The notes below the pieces were generated by a model. The model ran no database searches. It had not been told where the DNA came from and saw nothing but the letters and a program-made list of their open reading frames with translations. A program made the position numbers and the translations under genes. Shown here one piece after another: positions 1-9,908 of a DNA stretch of 64,000 nucleotides. Every line of letters begins with the position of its first letter. Position 1 is the stretch's first letter. This stretch comes from Mycobacterium sp. ACS4331 (lineage in GTDB: Bacteria; Actinomycetota; Actinomycetes; Mycobacteriales; Mycobacteriaceae), in the NCBI RefSeq assembly GCF_001667265.1, contig NZ_LZHW01000015.1:1-64000 (forward strand), written 5' to 3'.

Positions 1-116
<116 letters not shown>

Positions 117-133
117 GCCGAAGTCGCAGAAGG

Positions 134-625
134 CTAGAGGGTGACCTCGTTGAGCTTGCCGGTGGCGACGTCGAAGACGAACCCGCGCAGCGACTCGTGC
201 TTGGTGACGAACGGGCTGGCCTCGATCCGGCGCAGCGACTGCCGCACATCCTCCTCGACATCGGGGAAGGCCTCGGCGGCCCACTCGGGCTTCAGGCCGG
301 TCTCGTCCTGGATCGCCCGTTTGAACTCGTCGTCGGTGAACGTGAGCATGCCGCAGTCGGTGTGGTGGATCAGGATGATCTCCCTGGTCCCCAGCAGTCG
401 CTGGCTGATGGCCAGCGAGCGGATCTCGTCATCGGTGACCACGCCACCCGCATTGCGGATGACGTGCGCCTCACCGTCGGCGAGTCCGAGGATCCGGTAC
501 ACGTCCAGACGCGCGTCCATGCACGCCACCACGGCGACGTGCCTGCTCGGCGGCAGCGGCAACGGGCCGGAGAACGTTTCGGCGTACTTCGCGTTGTTGG
601 CCAGGTATTCATCGGTGACAGACAT
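134..625 (-). CDS. canA: beta-class carbonic anhydrase (Rv1284-like)
   Basis: This 163-residue protein should catalyse reversible hydration of CO2 to bicarbonate in the cytoplasm. The expected zinc ligands are visible: Cys35 in ACMDARLD, and His88 and Cys91 in HHTDCGM, with the Asp37/Arg39 dyad. These positions and the length agree with M. tuberculosis Rv1284 as I know it. The ATG is preceded by a strong AAGGAGG ribosome-binding site about 4 bases upstream, which fixes the start. The gene is divergent from the opp operon across 153 bases, the same arrangement as Rv1284/Rv1283c. Its 3' side runs straight into the contig-end artefact. Confidence 0.95.
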   Translation of the reverse strand: MSVTDEYLANNAKYAETFSGPLPLPPSRHVAVVACMDARLDVYRILGLADGEAHVIRNAGGVVTDDEIRSLAISQRLLGTREIILIHHTDCGMLTFTDDEFKRAIQDETGLKPEWAAEAFPDVEEDVRQSLRRIEASPFVTKHESLRGFVFDVATGKLNEVTL

Positions 626-778
626 TGAGCCTCCTTAATCCGGGCGAAGGCTAGGCAAGTGCGAGGCGGAACACAAGATCTTCGATCACGCTGATCCAAG
701 ACCCGCCCACGCGGCGCAGGCGTGCAACCCGGGCCCGATCTCCTACGCTGTGCGAATGCAGCGAGGGCGGACCCACGG

Positions 779-1756
779 ATGACGCGGTTCCTCCTGCGTC
801 GCCTGCTCAAGTACGCGGTGCTGCTGGCCATCGCGTCGTTCCTGACGTACTGCCTGGCCTCGGTGTCGTTCAACCCCCTCGACAGCCTCATGCAGCGCAA
901 TCCCCGGCCGTCGGACGCCGTCATCGCGGCGAAGGCCGCTGAACTGGGCCTCGATCAGCCCATCCCCGTCCGCTACCTCAACTGGGTGACCGGCGCGGTG
1001 CAGGGCGACTTCGGTGTCACGGTCGGTGGTCAACCGGTGTCCGACGAACTGTGGCGGCGGATCGGGGTGAGCCTGCGCCTGGTGTTCATCGGCGTGGTGT
1101 TCGGCGCGGTGCTCGGTGTGGTGGCGGGCGCCTGGAGCGCGGTGCGGCAGTACCGGGTGTCGGACCGGGTCATCACGGTGCTGGCCCTGTTGGTGCTCAG
1201 CATGCCGACGTTCGTGATCGCGAGCCTGCTGATCCTGGTCGGGCTGTACGGAAACTCGGTCCTGGGCGCGCAGGTCTTCGAGTACACCGGTGAGACCTCG
1301 CCCGACGCCGTCGGCGGGGCGTGGAACCAGTTCGTCGACCGCCTGCAGCACCTGGTGCTGCCGACCGCGACGCTGGCGTTGGGGGCCTTCGCCGGCTACA
1401 GCCGCTACCAGCGCAACGCCATGCTCGACGTGCTGGGTCAGGACTTCATCCGCACCGCGCGGGCCAAGGGGTTGACCCGTCGCCAGGCGTTGTTCAAGCA
1501 CGGCCTGCGCACCGCACTGATTCCGATGGCCACCCTGTTCGCCTACGGCGTCAGCGGCCTGGTCACCGGCGCGGTGTTCGTCGAGAAGATCTTCGGCTGG
1601 CACGGCATGGGCGAATGGGTCGTGCAGGGAATCTCCAACCAGGACACCAATGTGATCGCGGCGGTGACGGTCTTCTCCGGTGCGGTGGTGCTGCTGGCCG
1701 GGCTGCTCTCCGACGTCATCTACGCCGTCCTCGACCCCAGGGTGCGTGTGCAGTGA
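779..1756 (+). CDS. oppB: oligopeptide ABC transporter permease OppB
   Basis: This is the first inner-membrane permease of a Dpp/Opp-type peptide importer, 325 residues. The N-terminus has the family-typical RRLLKY stretch followed by a first membrane helix, and at least five further helices are visible. The C-terminal half contains the EAA-like cytoplasmic loop (RTARAKGL...) that contacts the ATPase, followed by FVEKIFGWHGMG, a hallmark of OppB/DppB. I chose the ATG at 779 rather than an upstream in-frame codon because a GAGGGCGG sequence lies just before it and the length then equals the M. tuberculosis OppB. Its stop overlaps the oppC start (GTGA), so the two are translationally coupled. 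Confidence 0.93.
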   Translation: MTRFLLRRLLKYAVLLAIASFLTYCLASVSFNPLDSLMQRNPRPSDAVIAAKAAELGLDQPIPVRYLNWVTGAVQGDFGVTVGGQPVSDELWRRIGVSLRLVFIGVVFGAVLGVVAGAWSAVRQYRVSDRVITVLALLVLSMPTFVIASLLILVGLYGNSVLGAQVFEYTGETSPDAVGGAWNQFVDRLQHLVLPTATLALGAFAGYSRYQRNAMLDVLGQDFIRTARAKGLTRRQALFKHGLRTALIPMATLFAYGVSGLVTGAVFVEKIFGWHGMGEWVVQGISNQDTNVIAAVTVFSGAVVLLAGLLSDVIYAVLDPRVRVQ

Positions 1757-2670
1757 CCGAACCCGTCAATGTCAAGGGCGAAATCTCGGCGGCCGCGTTC
1801 AGTTCTCGGCGCACACTGGTGCTGCGCCGGTTCCTGCGCAATCGCCCGGCCGTGATCTCACTGGTTGTGCTGATCCTGATGTTCGTCGCCTGCTGGGTCC
1901 TGCCGCCACTGCTCCCCTGGTCCTACACCGACCTGGACTACTACGCGCTGCAGCATCCACCGAGCCCGAGCCACTGGTTCGGCACCAACGCGCTGGGTCA
2001 GGACCTGTTCGCGATGACGCTGCGCGGCATGCAGAAGTCGATGCTGATCGGCGTGTGCGTGGCGCTGATCTCGACTGTGATCGCGGCCGCGGCGGGCGCG
2101 GTGGCGGGTTACTTCGGGGGCTGGCGCGACGGCGTCCTGATGTGGATCGTCGACCTGCTGCTCGTGGTGCCGAGCTTCATCCTGATCGCGATCATGACGC
2201 CCCGGGTCAAAGAGGCCGGCAGTGTCGTGGCCCTGATCGTGCTGCTGTCGGTGTTCAGCTGGATGATCAGTTCACGCATGGTGCGCGGCATGACCATGAG
2301 CCTGCGAGAACGCGAATTCGTCCGGGCGGCACGGTATATGGGCGTGCCCAGCAGGCGGATCATCACGCGGCACATCCTGCCCAACGTGGCCTCGATCCTG
2401 ATCATCGACGCCACGCTCAACGTCGGCCTGGCGATCCTGGCCGAGACCGGACTGAGCTTCCTGGGCTTCGGCGTGCAGCCACCCGACGTCTCGCTGGGCA
2501 CGCTCATCGCCGACGGCACCGCCTCGGTGCTGACCTTCCCGTGGGTGTTCCTGTTCCCCGCCGGTGTCCTGGTCACGATCGTGTTCTGCGCCAACCTGAT
2601 CGGCGACGGGATGCGTGATGCCGTCGATCCCGGGTCCGGCGCCCTGCGGCGGGGACGAGGACGCCGATGA
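1753..2670 (+). CDS. oppC: oligopeptide ABC transporter permease OppC
   Basis: This is the second permease subunit of the peptide importer, 305 residues starting from a GTG that overlaps the oppB stop. After a polar N-terminus ([18 protein letters not shown]) come the usual first helix, the [12 protein letters not shown] motif conserved in OppC/DppC, and the EAA loop ([13 protein letters not shown]). A late segment reads [14 protein letters not shown], another diagnostic OppC motif. The coding frame extends well upstream of 1753, but that part lies inside oppB and is not expected to be translated. The stop overlaps the oppD start (ATGA). OppC should pair with OppB to form the translocation pore. 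Confidence 0.93.
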   Translation: MTEPVNVKGEISAAAFSSRRTLVLRRFLRNRPAVISLVVLILMFVACWVLPPLLPWSYTDLDYYALQHPPSPSHWFGTNALGQDLFAMTLRGMQKSMLIGVCVALISTVIAAAAGAVAGYFGGWRDGVLMWIVDLLLVVPSFILIAIMTPRVKEAGSVVALIVLLSVFSWMISSRMVRGMTMSLREREFVRAARYMGVPSRRIITRHILPNVASILIIDATLNVGLAILAETGLSFLGFGVQPPDVSLGTLIADGTASVLTFPWVFLFPAGVLVTIVFCANLIGDGMRDAVDPGSGALRRGRGRR

Positions 2671-4502
2671 CCGCACTGCTGGAGGTGAACGGCCTTTCGG
2701 TCACCTTCCCCACCGACGGCCCCGACGTCCATGCGGTGCGCGGCGTCGACCTGACCGTCGCACCCCGCGAGGTGGTGGCCGTCGTGGGCGAATCCGGATC
2801 GGGCAAATCCGCCACCGCGATGTCGATCATCGGTCTGCTGCCCGAGTACGCCGACGTCACCGGTTCGGTCCGGCTGCAGGGCCAGGAACTGCTGGGCCGC
2901 AGCGACGCCGCGCTGTCACAGGTGCGCGGGAAGGCCATCGGCACGGTGTTTCAGGACCCGATGTCGGCGTTGACGCCGGTCTTCCCCGTCTGCGATCAGA
3001 TCGCTGAGGCCATCACCGTCCACAACCCCGGCACCACCAAGGCCGCCGCGCGCCGTCGCGCAGTCGAACTGCTGGACCTGGTCGGCATCGCCCAACCCGA
3101 ACGCCGGGCCCGAGCGTTCCCCCACGAACTTTCCGGCGGTGAACGCCAACGCGTGGTCATCGCGATCGCGATCGCCAACGACCCGGACCTGCTGATCTGC
3201 GATGAACCCACCACCGCACTCGACGTCACGGTGCAGGCGCAGATCCTCGAGGTGCTCAAGACCGCACGCGACGTCACCGGCGCCGGGGTGCTGATCATCA
3301 CCCATGACCTGGGTGTGGTCGCCGAGTTCGCCGACCGCGCGGTGGTGATGTACGCCGGGCGGGCGGTCGAGACCGCCCCGGTCGGTCCGCTGTATCAGGA
3401 TCGCCGAATGCCCTACACCGCAGGCCTGTTGGGTTCAGTACCGCGTCTGGACGCCCCGCAGGGCACACGACTGGTGCCGATCCCCGGGACGCCGCCGTCG
3501 TTGGCCAATCTGCCCGGTGGCTGCCCTTTCGCGCCGCGCTGCCCACTGGTGATCGACGCCTGCCGCGACGCCGAACCACCGCTCGTCGAGGTCGGACCCG
3601 ACCACCGCGCGGCCTGCATCCGCCCGGACGACGTCGCCGGCCGCAGTGCGGCCGAGATCTACGGCGTGGCCACCGCACCGGAGGCCGTGCGCGCGCCGTC
3701 GAGCGAGGACACCCCGGCCGTTCGGGTGCGCGATCTGGTGAAGACCTTCGCGCTGACCAAGGGGGTGGTGTTCCGCAGGCACATCGGTGAGGTCCGCGCC
3801 GTGGACGGCATCAGCTTCGAGGTGCCCCGCGGCCGGACGCTGGCGATCGTCGGCGAGTCGGGATCGGGTAAATCCACGACGCTGCACGAGATCCTCGAGC
3901 TGCGCGCGCCGCAGTCGGGCACGATCGAGGTGCTCGGGACCGATGTCGCCACGCTCGACAGGACCGGGCGGCGCGCGCTGCGACGTGACCTTCAGGTCGT
4001 CTTCCAGGATCCGGTCGCCTCACTGGACCCCCGGCTGCCGGTCTCGGAGGTGCTGGCAGAACCGCTGCAGGCCAACGGTTTCAACAGATCGGACACCCAG
4101 GACCGGGTCGCTGAACTGTTGACGCTGGTCGGGTTGAGCCGCTCCGACGCCAGCCGCTACCCCGCCGAGTTCTCGGGCGGGCAGAAGCAGAGGATCGGCA
4201 TCGCCCGTGCGCTGGCCACCCAACCCAAGATCCTGGCGCTCGACGAACCGGTGTCGGCGCTCGACGTGTCGATTCAGGCCGGCATCCTCAACCTGCTGCT
4301 GGACCTGCAGGACCGGTTCGGGCTGTCCTACCTGTTCGTCTCGCATGACCTGTCGGTGGTCAAGCATCTGGCGCACGAGGTCGCGGTCATGTTCAAGGGC
4401 GGCATCGTCGAGGAGGGACCCGCCGACGCGGTGTTCGGCAACCCGCAGCACGACTACACCCGCAGGCTGCTGGCCGCCGTACCCCGGGCTGAAATGGCCT
4501 GA
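2667..4502 (+). CDS. oppD: oligopeptide ABC transporter double ATPase OppD
   Basis: This 611-residue protein fuses two nucleotide-binding domains, equivalent to OppD plus OppF of other bacteria, and should energise peptide import. Domain 1 (about residues 1-330) has Walker A GESGSGKS, signature LSGGERQR and Walker B LLICDEPT, followed by the oligopeptide-type C-terminal extension with cysteines ([10 protein letters not shown]). Domain 2 (about 350-611) has GESGSGKST, signature FSGGQKQR and [12 protein letters not shown]. Both ATP sites look intact. The length matches the M. tuberculosis double-ATPase OppD. The ATG overlaps the oppC stop by 4 bases. Confidence 0.94.
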   Translation: MTALLEVNGLSVTFPTDGPDVHAVRGVDLTVAPREVVAVVGESGSGKSATAMSIIGLLPEYADVTGSVRLQGQELLGRSDAALSQVRGKAIGTVFQDPMSALTPVFPVCDQIAEAITVHNPGTTKAAARRRAVELLDLVGIAQPERRARAFPHELSGGERQRVVIAIAIANDPDLLICDEPTTALDVTVQAQILEVLKTARDVTGAGVLIITHDLGVVAEFADRAVVMYAGRAVETAPVGPLYQDRRMPYTAGLLGSVPRLDAPQGTRLVPIPGTPPSLANLPGGCPFAPRCPLVIDACRDAEPPLVEVGPDHRAACIRPDDVAGRSAAEIYGVATAPEAVRAPSSEDTPAVRVRDLVKTFALTKGVVFRRHIGEVRAVDGISFEVPRGRTLAIVGESGSGKSTTLHEILELRAPQSGTIEVLGTDVATLDRTGRRALRRDLQVVFQDPVASLDPRLPVSEVLAEPLQANGFNRSDTQDRVAELLTLVGLSRSDASRYPAEFSGGQKQRIGIARALATQPKILALDEPVSALDVSIQAGILNLLLDLQDRFGLSYLFVSHDLSVVKHLAHEVAVMFKGGIVEEGPADAVFGNPQHDYTRRLLAAVPRAEMA

Positions 4503-4565
4503 GAACCGCGCTGGCCTGGCGAGGGTCCCCACCGGTGACCGTCGCTGGCTATAGCATCGGTCGGC

Positions 4566-6227
4566 ATGACGTTGCGACGCATCACCGCGGCCCTGCTGTG
4601 CGCTGGCCTGCTGCTTTCGGGCTGCTCCACCCCCGATGAGGACGTTCCCGCGGCCGGGGGCGACGCCGAGGTGGGCGCGACCGCCGACATCAACCCGCAG
4701 GACCCGGCGACCCTGCGCCAGGGCGGCAACCTGCGACTGGCGCTGTCGGGGTTCCCGTCGAACTTCAACAACCTGCACATCGACGGCAACCTCGGCGAGG
4801 TCAACTCGATGTACAAGCCGACCCTTCCGCGCGCGTTCTTCATCGCCCCCGACGGGGAGACGACGGTCAACACCGACTACTTCACCAACGTCGAATTGAC
4901 CAAGACCGACCCGCAGGTGGTCACCTACACGATCAACCCGAAAGCGGTCTGGACCGATGGCACGCCCATCACCTGGGAGGACATCGCGGCGCAGATCCAC
5001 GCCACCAGCGGCAAGGACCCGGCCTACCAGTTCGCCGCCCCCAACGGCAGCGAGCGTGTCGAGTCCGTGACCAAGGGCGTCGACGACCGGCAGGCCGTGG
5101 TGACCTTCGCCAAGCACTACGCCGACTGGAAGGGCATGTTCGCCGGCAACAGCATGCTCTACCCGAAGTCGATGACGAGCACCCCCGAGGCGTTCAACAA
5201 GGGCTTCCTCAACGGCCCGGGCCCCTCGGCGGGACCGTTCATGGTCACCAATGTGGACCGGACCCAGCAGCGGATCACGTTGAGCCGCAACCCGAAGTGG
5301 TGGGGCGAACAACCGGTGCTGGACTCCATCACCTACACCGTGCTCGACGACGCCGCCGTCGTCCCGGCTCTGCAGAACAACTCGCTCGACGCCGCCGGTA
5401 TGGCGTCGCTGGACGAACTGACGATCGCACGCCGCACCCCCGATCTGTCCATCCGCCGTGCGCCCGCCAACAGCTGGTACCACATGACGTTCAACGGCGC
5501 GCCCGGGTCGCTGCTCAGTGATCCCAAGCTGCGGGCCGCGATCGCCAAGGGCATTGACCGCCAGGCCATCACGACGGTGTCGCAGCGCGGCCTGGTCAAC
5601 AACCCGGTGCCACTCAACAACCACATCTTCGTGGCTGGGCAGGAGGGCTACCAGGACAACAGCACGCCGTTCGACGCCGAAGCGGCCAAGCGGGAACTCG
5701 ACGAACTGGGCTGGCGGCAGAACGGTCAGTTCCGCGAGAAGGACGGTAAGCAGCTGAAGATCCGCGATGTGTTCTACGACGGAAAGAGCACGCGCCAGAT
5801 CGCCCAGATCGCGCAGAACAACCTGGCCCAGATCGGCGTCAACCTGGAGTTGGTTCCCGCCGCGGGCGGCTCCCTGTTCAAGGACTTCGTCACGCCGGGC
5901 AACTTCGACATCGTCCAGTTCGCCTGGGGCGGCGACGCTTTCCCGCTCTCCGGACTGACCCAGATCTACGCCGCCGAAGGCGAGAGCAACTACGGCAGGA
6001 TCGGCAGTCCGGAGATCGACGCGAAGATCGAACAGACACTGTCCGAACTGGACCCGGCCAAGGCGCGCGACCTGGCCAACGAGCTGGACAAGGCGATCTG
6101 GGACGTGACGTTCAGCCTGCCGCTGTTCCAGTCGGCCGGGAACGTCGCGGTCCGCAAGAACCTGGCGAACTACGGCCCGGCGGGCATCGGCGACCTGAAG
6201 TACACCGCGATCGGCTTCATGAAGTAG
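4566..6227 (+). CDS. oppA: oligopeptide-binding lipoprotein OppA
   Basis: This 553-residue extracytoplasmic solute-binding protein (SBP_bac_5 family) captures peptides for OppBCD. The N-terminus is a lipoprotein signal: basic MTLRRI, a hydrophobic stretch and lipobox LLSGC with the acylated Cys20. The mature part carries motifs of the family, including NLRLALSGFPSNFNNL near the N-terminus and a hinge region with GPGPSAGPF. It lies 63 bases after oppD in the same direction, so a shared transcript is likely. M. tuberculosis OppA is reported to bind glutathione and bradykinin; whether this homolog does is unknown. The last bases overlap the convergent peptidase gene. Confidence 0.92.
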   Translation: MTLRRITAALLCAGLLLSGCSTPDEDVPAAGGDAEVGATADINPQDPATLRQGGNLRLALSGFPSNFNNLHIDGNLGEVNSMYKPTLPRAFFIAPDGETTVNTDYFTNVELTKTDPQVVTYTINPKAVWTDGTPITWEDIAAQIHATSGKDPAYQFAAPNGSERVESVTKGVDDRQAVVTFAKHYADWKGMFAGNSMLYPKSMTSTPEAFNKGFLNGPGPSAGPFMVTNVDRTQQRITLSRNPKWWGEQPVLDSITYTVLDDAAVVPALQNNSLDAAGMASLDELTIARRTPDLSIRRAPANSWYHMTFNGAPGSLLSDPKLRAAIAKGIDRQAITTVSQRGLVNNPVPLNNHIFVAGQEGYQDNSTPFDAEAAKRELDELGWRQNGQFREKDGKQLKIRDVFYDGKSTRQIAQIAQNNLAQIGVNLELVPAAGGSLFKDFVTPGNFDIVQFAWGGDAFPLSGLTQIYAAEGESNYGRIGSPEIDAKIEQTLSELDPAKARDLANELDKAIWDVTFSLPLFQSAGNVAVRKNLANYGPAGIGDLKYTAIGFMK

Positions 6228-7461
6228 GGGCGCGCCCCGGCAGCCTGGACTCAAGGGCCGCCGCGATGCCGACGGCCCAGACCAGCAGGCGCACCGACTG
6301 ATTGCCGGGCAGCGCGTCCAGTTCGTCGGCCAGCGCTCGCAGGCCTTCGGCCCGGCCGTGCACAAGGTCCTTGACGATCCGCAGGGCTGCGGCCTCCCGG
6401 CTGTCCAGGGCGCTGTGGGCGGCGGTTGCCAGCGGCACCAGCACCGCGCCGGGGATCAGGGTTGCCACGCGTTCGGCCACCGGTGGCGGGGTGGTGAGAT
6501 CGCGCTGACCGGAGATCACGACCGTCGGCCAGTCGAACCTCGGCATCTCGGAGACCAGGTCGTACGGTTCACCCTCGAACTCCGGTGTGGGCCCGGGTAT
6601 CTGGTCGGCCATCTCCAGCAGTGCGTCGGAGGGGTCGAGCGGGAGTCCGTCGGGCACGCCGGCGTAGTCGAGTTCGCGGAACGCGATGCGGCCCACCAGG
6701 TCGATCTCATTGTGGTACGGCACCTTCACCAACGAGAGCCTGCCGATCTGGGTCATCGCCCGCCACAGCAGCGTGTGCCCGGACAGCAGCAGGTCCAGCA
6801 GACGGCTGAGCAGCGGGGCCCCGCCGTGGGCGTAGACGGTGGCCGCGACCTCCCCGGACAGGGCGTCCATCGTGCCGTCGTCGACGAGGCGGCGCACCTT
6901 GGCCGCCAGCTCCTCGGCGCCCTCCACCTCACCTTCGAGCAGCAGGCCGCGGATCGCCTCGCGGATCGCCTCGATGTCCCGCGCGGAGAGCACGGGCGAG
7001 TCGAGGATCATCGCCTTGACCCGCTGTGGATGCCGCACCCCGACGCCGGCGGCGATGTAGCTGCCGTACGACGTCCCGTAGATCACGGCCTGCTCGACAC
7101 CGAGGTCGTCGAGCACCGCGGCGACGTCGTCGACCACCTGCGTCACGGTGATCGCCTCGGGCGGCAGATCCTGGCCGGCGTCGTCGTGCCGGGACAGCCC
7201 GACTCCGCGGTGCTCGACCATGACGACATCGAGTCCCGCCGCAGCGGCGCGCCGCCGGGTGGCCTGGTACAGCTGAATCGAGGCGACACCGGGCCCACCG
7301 GGAATGATCACGATCGGATTCGCCGACAGCGGACCGGACCGCACGTAGTGCAGATCGAACTGCTCAGCGCCCTCCGGCGTGACCGGCCGACGCACTGCGC
7401 GCACCCCCGGCGCCGAGGCCAGTTTCTCGTGGACGCGTTTGCGAAGCGGATTCAAACTCAT
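6217..7461 (-). CDS. alpha/beta hydrolase, proline-iminopeptidase-like (peptidase S33)
   Basis: This is a 414-residue alpha/beta hydrolase. It has the GGPG oxyanion motif (IIPGGPGVAS), an EHRGVGLS strand, the nucleophile elbow GTSYGSY, an acidic residue in SGQRDLTTPP and a His in AAHSAL, giving a plausible Ser-Asp-His triad. A helical cap of about 150 residues lies between the nucleophile and the Asp. The GGPG and GTSYG motifs point to the S33 aminopeptidase group. I chose the ATG at 7461 because the upstream in-frame extension is not family-like. It converges on the end of oppA with an 11-base overlap, so it could trim imported peptides, but that link is only positional. No signal peptide is visible, so it is probably cytoplasmic. 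Confidence 0.75.
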   Translation of the reverse strand: MSLNPLRKRVHEKLASAPGVRAVRRPVTPEGAEQFDLHYVRSGPLSANPIVIIPGGPGVASIQLYQATRRRAAAAGLDVVMVEHRGVGLSRHDDAGQDLPPEAITVTQVVDDVAAVLDDLGVEQAVIYGTSYGSYIAAGVGVRHPQRVKAMILDSPVLSARDIEAIREAIRGLLLEGEVEGAEELAAKVRRLVDDGTMDALSGEVAATVYAHGGAPLLSRLLDLLLSGHTLLWRAMTQIGRLSLVKVPYHNEIDLVGRIAFRELDYAGVPDGLPLDPSDALLEMADQIPGPTPEFEGEPYDLVSEMPRFDWPTVVISGQRDLTTPPPVAERVATLIPGAVLVPLATAAHSALDSREAAALRIVKDLVHGRAEGLRALADELDALPGNQSVRLLVWAVGIAAALESRLPGRAPTS

Positions 7462-7568
7462 CGTCTGACATTGTGCCCGGCGTTGCTGAGCATCCCCCAC
7501 AGGGACGGTTCAGTTCGCCCTGATCCAAAGCAGTGTCGTCGGTGACCGTGCTCGGTAGAACTCAAGAC

Positions 7569-8795
7569 ATGACCCAAGCACCCATCCGGCAGACCGTTCT
7601 GCCCGGCACCGAGGAATTCACCGCCCTGCTGGCCGACATCGCGGCAGGAGCCAAGGACCGCGACCTCAACGACGAGAACCCCTTCGACCAGGTCGCCGCG
7701 CTCAAGCGCGCCGGCTTCGGCACGCTTCGCCTGCCCGCCGAATACGGGGGGCCCGGATACTCTGTGCGCCAACTGTTCTCAACTCTGATCGATGTCGCCC
7801 AGGCGGACCCCATTGTGGCGCACATCTTCCGTACCCACTTCTGGTTCGTCGAGGAGCGACTGCGGGCGCTGCGGGCCGACCCCGGCGACGCGGTGTCGAA
7901 GCGCTGGCTGCAGGAGGTGGTCGACGGCAAGCTGTTCGCCAACGCGTTCAGCGAGAAGGGCAGCCTGGCCGTCGGCAGCCTGGTGTTCAACACCCGACTG
8001 CTGCCCGACGGCGACGGATTCCGGCTCAACGGGGAGAAGTTCTACAGCACCGGGACGCTGTTCTCGGACTACCTCACCGTGACCACCACCACCGACCACG
8101 ATTCGGTGGCCTCGGTGATCGTTCCCGCCGACCGCGAGGGCGTGCGCCTGATCGACGACTGGGACGGCTTCGGCCAGCGCCGTACGGGCACCGGCACCAC
8201 GGTGTTCGACAACGTCGCTGTGGCGGCCGACGAGGTCCTGGTCGACACCCCGTATGACGCCGAACCACAGCCGTCGGTGCAGTACGCATCGCTGCAGTTG
8301 TTCATCCATGCCGTGGTCGCGGGCGTGCTGGCGTCGGTGGTCGATGACGGTGCGGCGCTGCTGCGGTCCCGGACCCGCAGTTTCAGCCATGCGTTGACCG
8401 AGCGCCCGGTCGACGACCCGCTCTACCAGAAGCTGCTCGGTGAGCTGGCCGCCACGGCGTATGTGGCGCGGGCGGCCGTACTCGATGCCGCCGATGCGAT
8501 CGGCGCGGCGACGGACTCCTACGACGACAACGGCCTGCCCGACGCCGACCTCGCGCAGGAGGCGCAGCTGAAGGTGGCCAAGGTCAAGGTGCACCTCGAC
8601 GACGTCGCGCCCGAGGCTGCGACGCGCCTGCTCGAACTCGGCGGGGCGAGCGCGGCGAGTCGGCAGCGCAACCTCGATCGGCACTGGCGCAACATCCGCA
8701 CCATCACGCTGCACAACCCGGTCGCCTACAAGGCTCGGGTGATCGGCGAGAACCTGCTGCACGGCGCGCCGATCCCGGCCAACGCCTACTTCTGA
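7569..8795 (+). CDS. acyl-CoA-dehydrogenase-fold flavin monooxygenase, DszC/SfnB-like
   Basis: This 408-residue flavoprotein has the acyl-CoA dehydrogenase fold. The C-terminal HWRNIRTITLHNPVAYK segment and the LNGEKFYSTG and FDNVAV motifs resemble the DszC/SfnB group, which uses reduced flavin to oxygenate sulfur compounds, more than true fatty acyl-CoA dehydrogenases. I do not see a convincing catalytic Glu. The start at 7569 removes a short upstream extension that does not resemble the family. It is divergent from the peptidase and stands just before the low-complexity gap, beyond which lies a luciferase-family gene. Its substrate cannot be read from sequence; a sulfur role is inference. 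Confidence 0.72.
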   Translation: MTQAPIRQTVLPGTEEFTALLADIAAGAKDRDLNDENPFDQVAALKRAGFGTLRLPAEYGGPGYSVRQLFSTLIDVAQADPIVAHIFRTHFWFVEERLRALRADPGDAVSKRWLQEVVDGKLFANAFSEKGSLAVGSLVFNTRLLPDGDGFRLNGEKFYSTGTLFSDYLTVTTTTDHDSVASVIVPADREGVRLIDDWDGFGQRRTGTGTTVFDNVAVAADEVLVDTPYDAEPQPSVQYASLQLFIHAVVAGVLASVVDDGAALLRSRTRSFSHALTERPVDDPLYQKLLGELAATAYVARAAVLDAADAIGAATDSYDDNGLPDADLAQEAQLKVAKVKVHLDDVAPEAATRLLELGGASAASRQRNLDRHWRNIRTITLHNPVAYKARVIGENLLHGAPIPANAYF

Positions 8796-8803
8796 CAACG
8801 GTG

Positions 8804-9045
<242 letters not shown>

Positions 9046-9163
9046 TCACGGCTGGGCTCGCCCAGGAGTCGCTCGCAGGTGGACAATCAGACGCCCACCC
9101 CGACCTGGGCGGCCAGCCAGTGGATTTCGCTGCGAACCAGCAGCTTCGGCGGGGCGCTGCGGG

Positions 9164-9790
9164 CTAGGCGACCGCGGGCAGGACGTCGGCGGCCAGCCGG
9201 CGCAGGAAGTCCAGGTACGCCTCGCAGTCGGGCAGTGGAGGCGGCAGCACAGAGGTCACGGTGACGCCCAACTCCTTGAGGTGGGAGCAGTTGTCGATGA
9301 TCTGCTGAGCATCGCGTCCCGGCTTGGCCCGAGGGTCGTTGGTCGTGAACATGGCGGCCAGGTACTCGTCGGCCATCCGGCCGCGTATGTCGAACGGCAC
9401 TCTGAGCAGGTCGAACTCGTCTTTGAGCCATCCCACTCCGACACCGACGATGGAGCGGCCGTTGCTGAACCAGTCCAGGGTGGCGATGGCCTTGGCGATC
9501 ACCACCGGGTGATGCAGCGGCAGGATGGTCACCGAGGACAGCAGCTTGATCCGCGTGGTCGCACCCGCGAGAAAGGCCTGTGCGGTGGTCGCGTCGAAAT
9601 AATGGTCGCCCGTACTCTCGATGTGGGCGGTGGGGACGAGGAAATGCTCCGGCACCACCCCGCAGTCGAAGCCGAGTCCCTCGGCCAGCCTCAGCACCCG
9701 GACGACGTCGGCCGCGGTGAGGTTCCATTCCCATGGCTGAGTCAGCACCGGGATGTGCATCATGTTTGGCAGATAGGCCCCGTACCGCAT
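9164..9790 (-). CDS. shortened luciferase-like (LLM) flavin/F420 oxidoreductase
   Basis: This 208-residue protein begins as a normal LLM-class oxidoreductase (MRYGAYLPNM, AEGLGFDCGVVPEHF, ATTRIKLLSSVTILPLHHPV, GRSIVGVGVGW, RMADEYLAAM). Full-length relatives have about 280-300 residues. The usual central block after the DEYLAAM helix, including the P-x-W-x-GG strand, is missing, and the protein jumps directly to a C-terminal segment starting at AKPGRDAQQI. This suggests an in-frame internal deletion of roughly 80 residues, or a divergent short form. The adjacent low-complexity artefact means a local assembly error must also be considered. The ATG at 9790 is the start that matches the family. 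Confidence 0.6.
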   Translation of the reverse strand: MRYGAYLPNMMHIPVLTQPWEWNLTAADVVRVLRLAEGLGFDCGVVPEHFLVPTAHIESTGDHYFDATTAQAFLAGATTRIKLLSSVTILPLHHPVVIAKAIATLDWFSNGRSIVGVGVGWLKDEFDLLRVPFDIRGRMADEYLAAMFTTNDPRAKPGRDAQQIIDNCSHLKELGVTVTSVLPPPLPDCEAYLDFLRRLAADVLPAVA

Positions 9791-9908
9791 GGCATGTCCC
9801 CCCGAACTCGCCACATTCGCGCGTGGAGAAAACGCTAGGCCTGCCGTCGACAGGGTGTCAAACAGCCGAAAGCGCGCGAGGCACCTGCCACCGCAAATTC
9901 CCGGGGGC

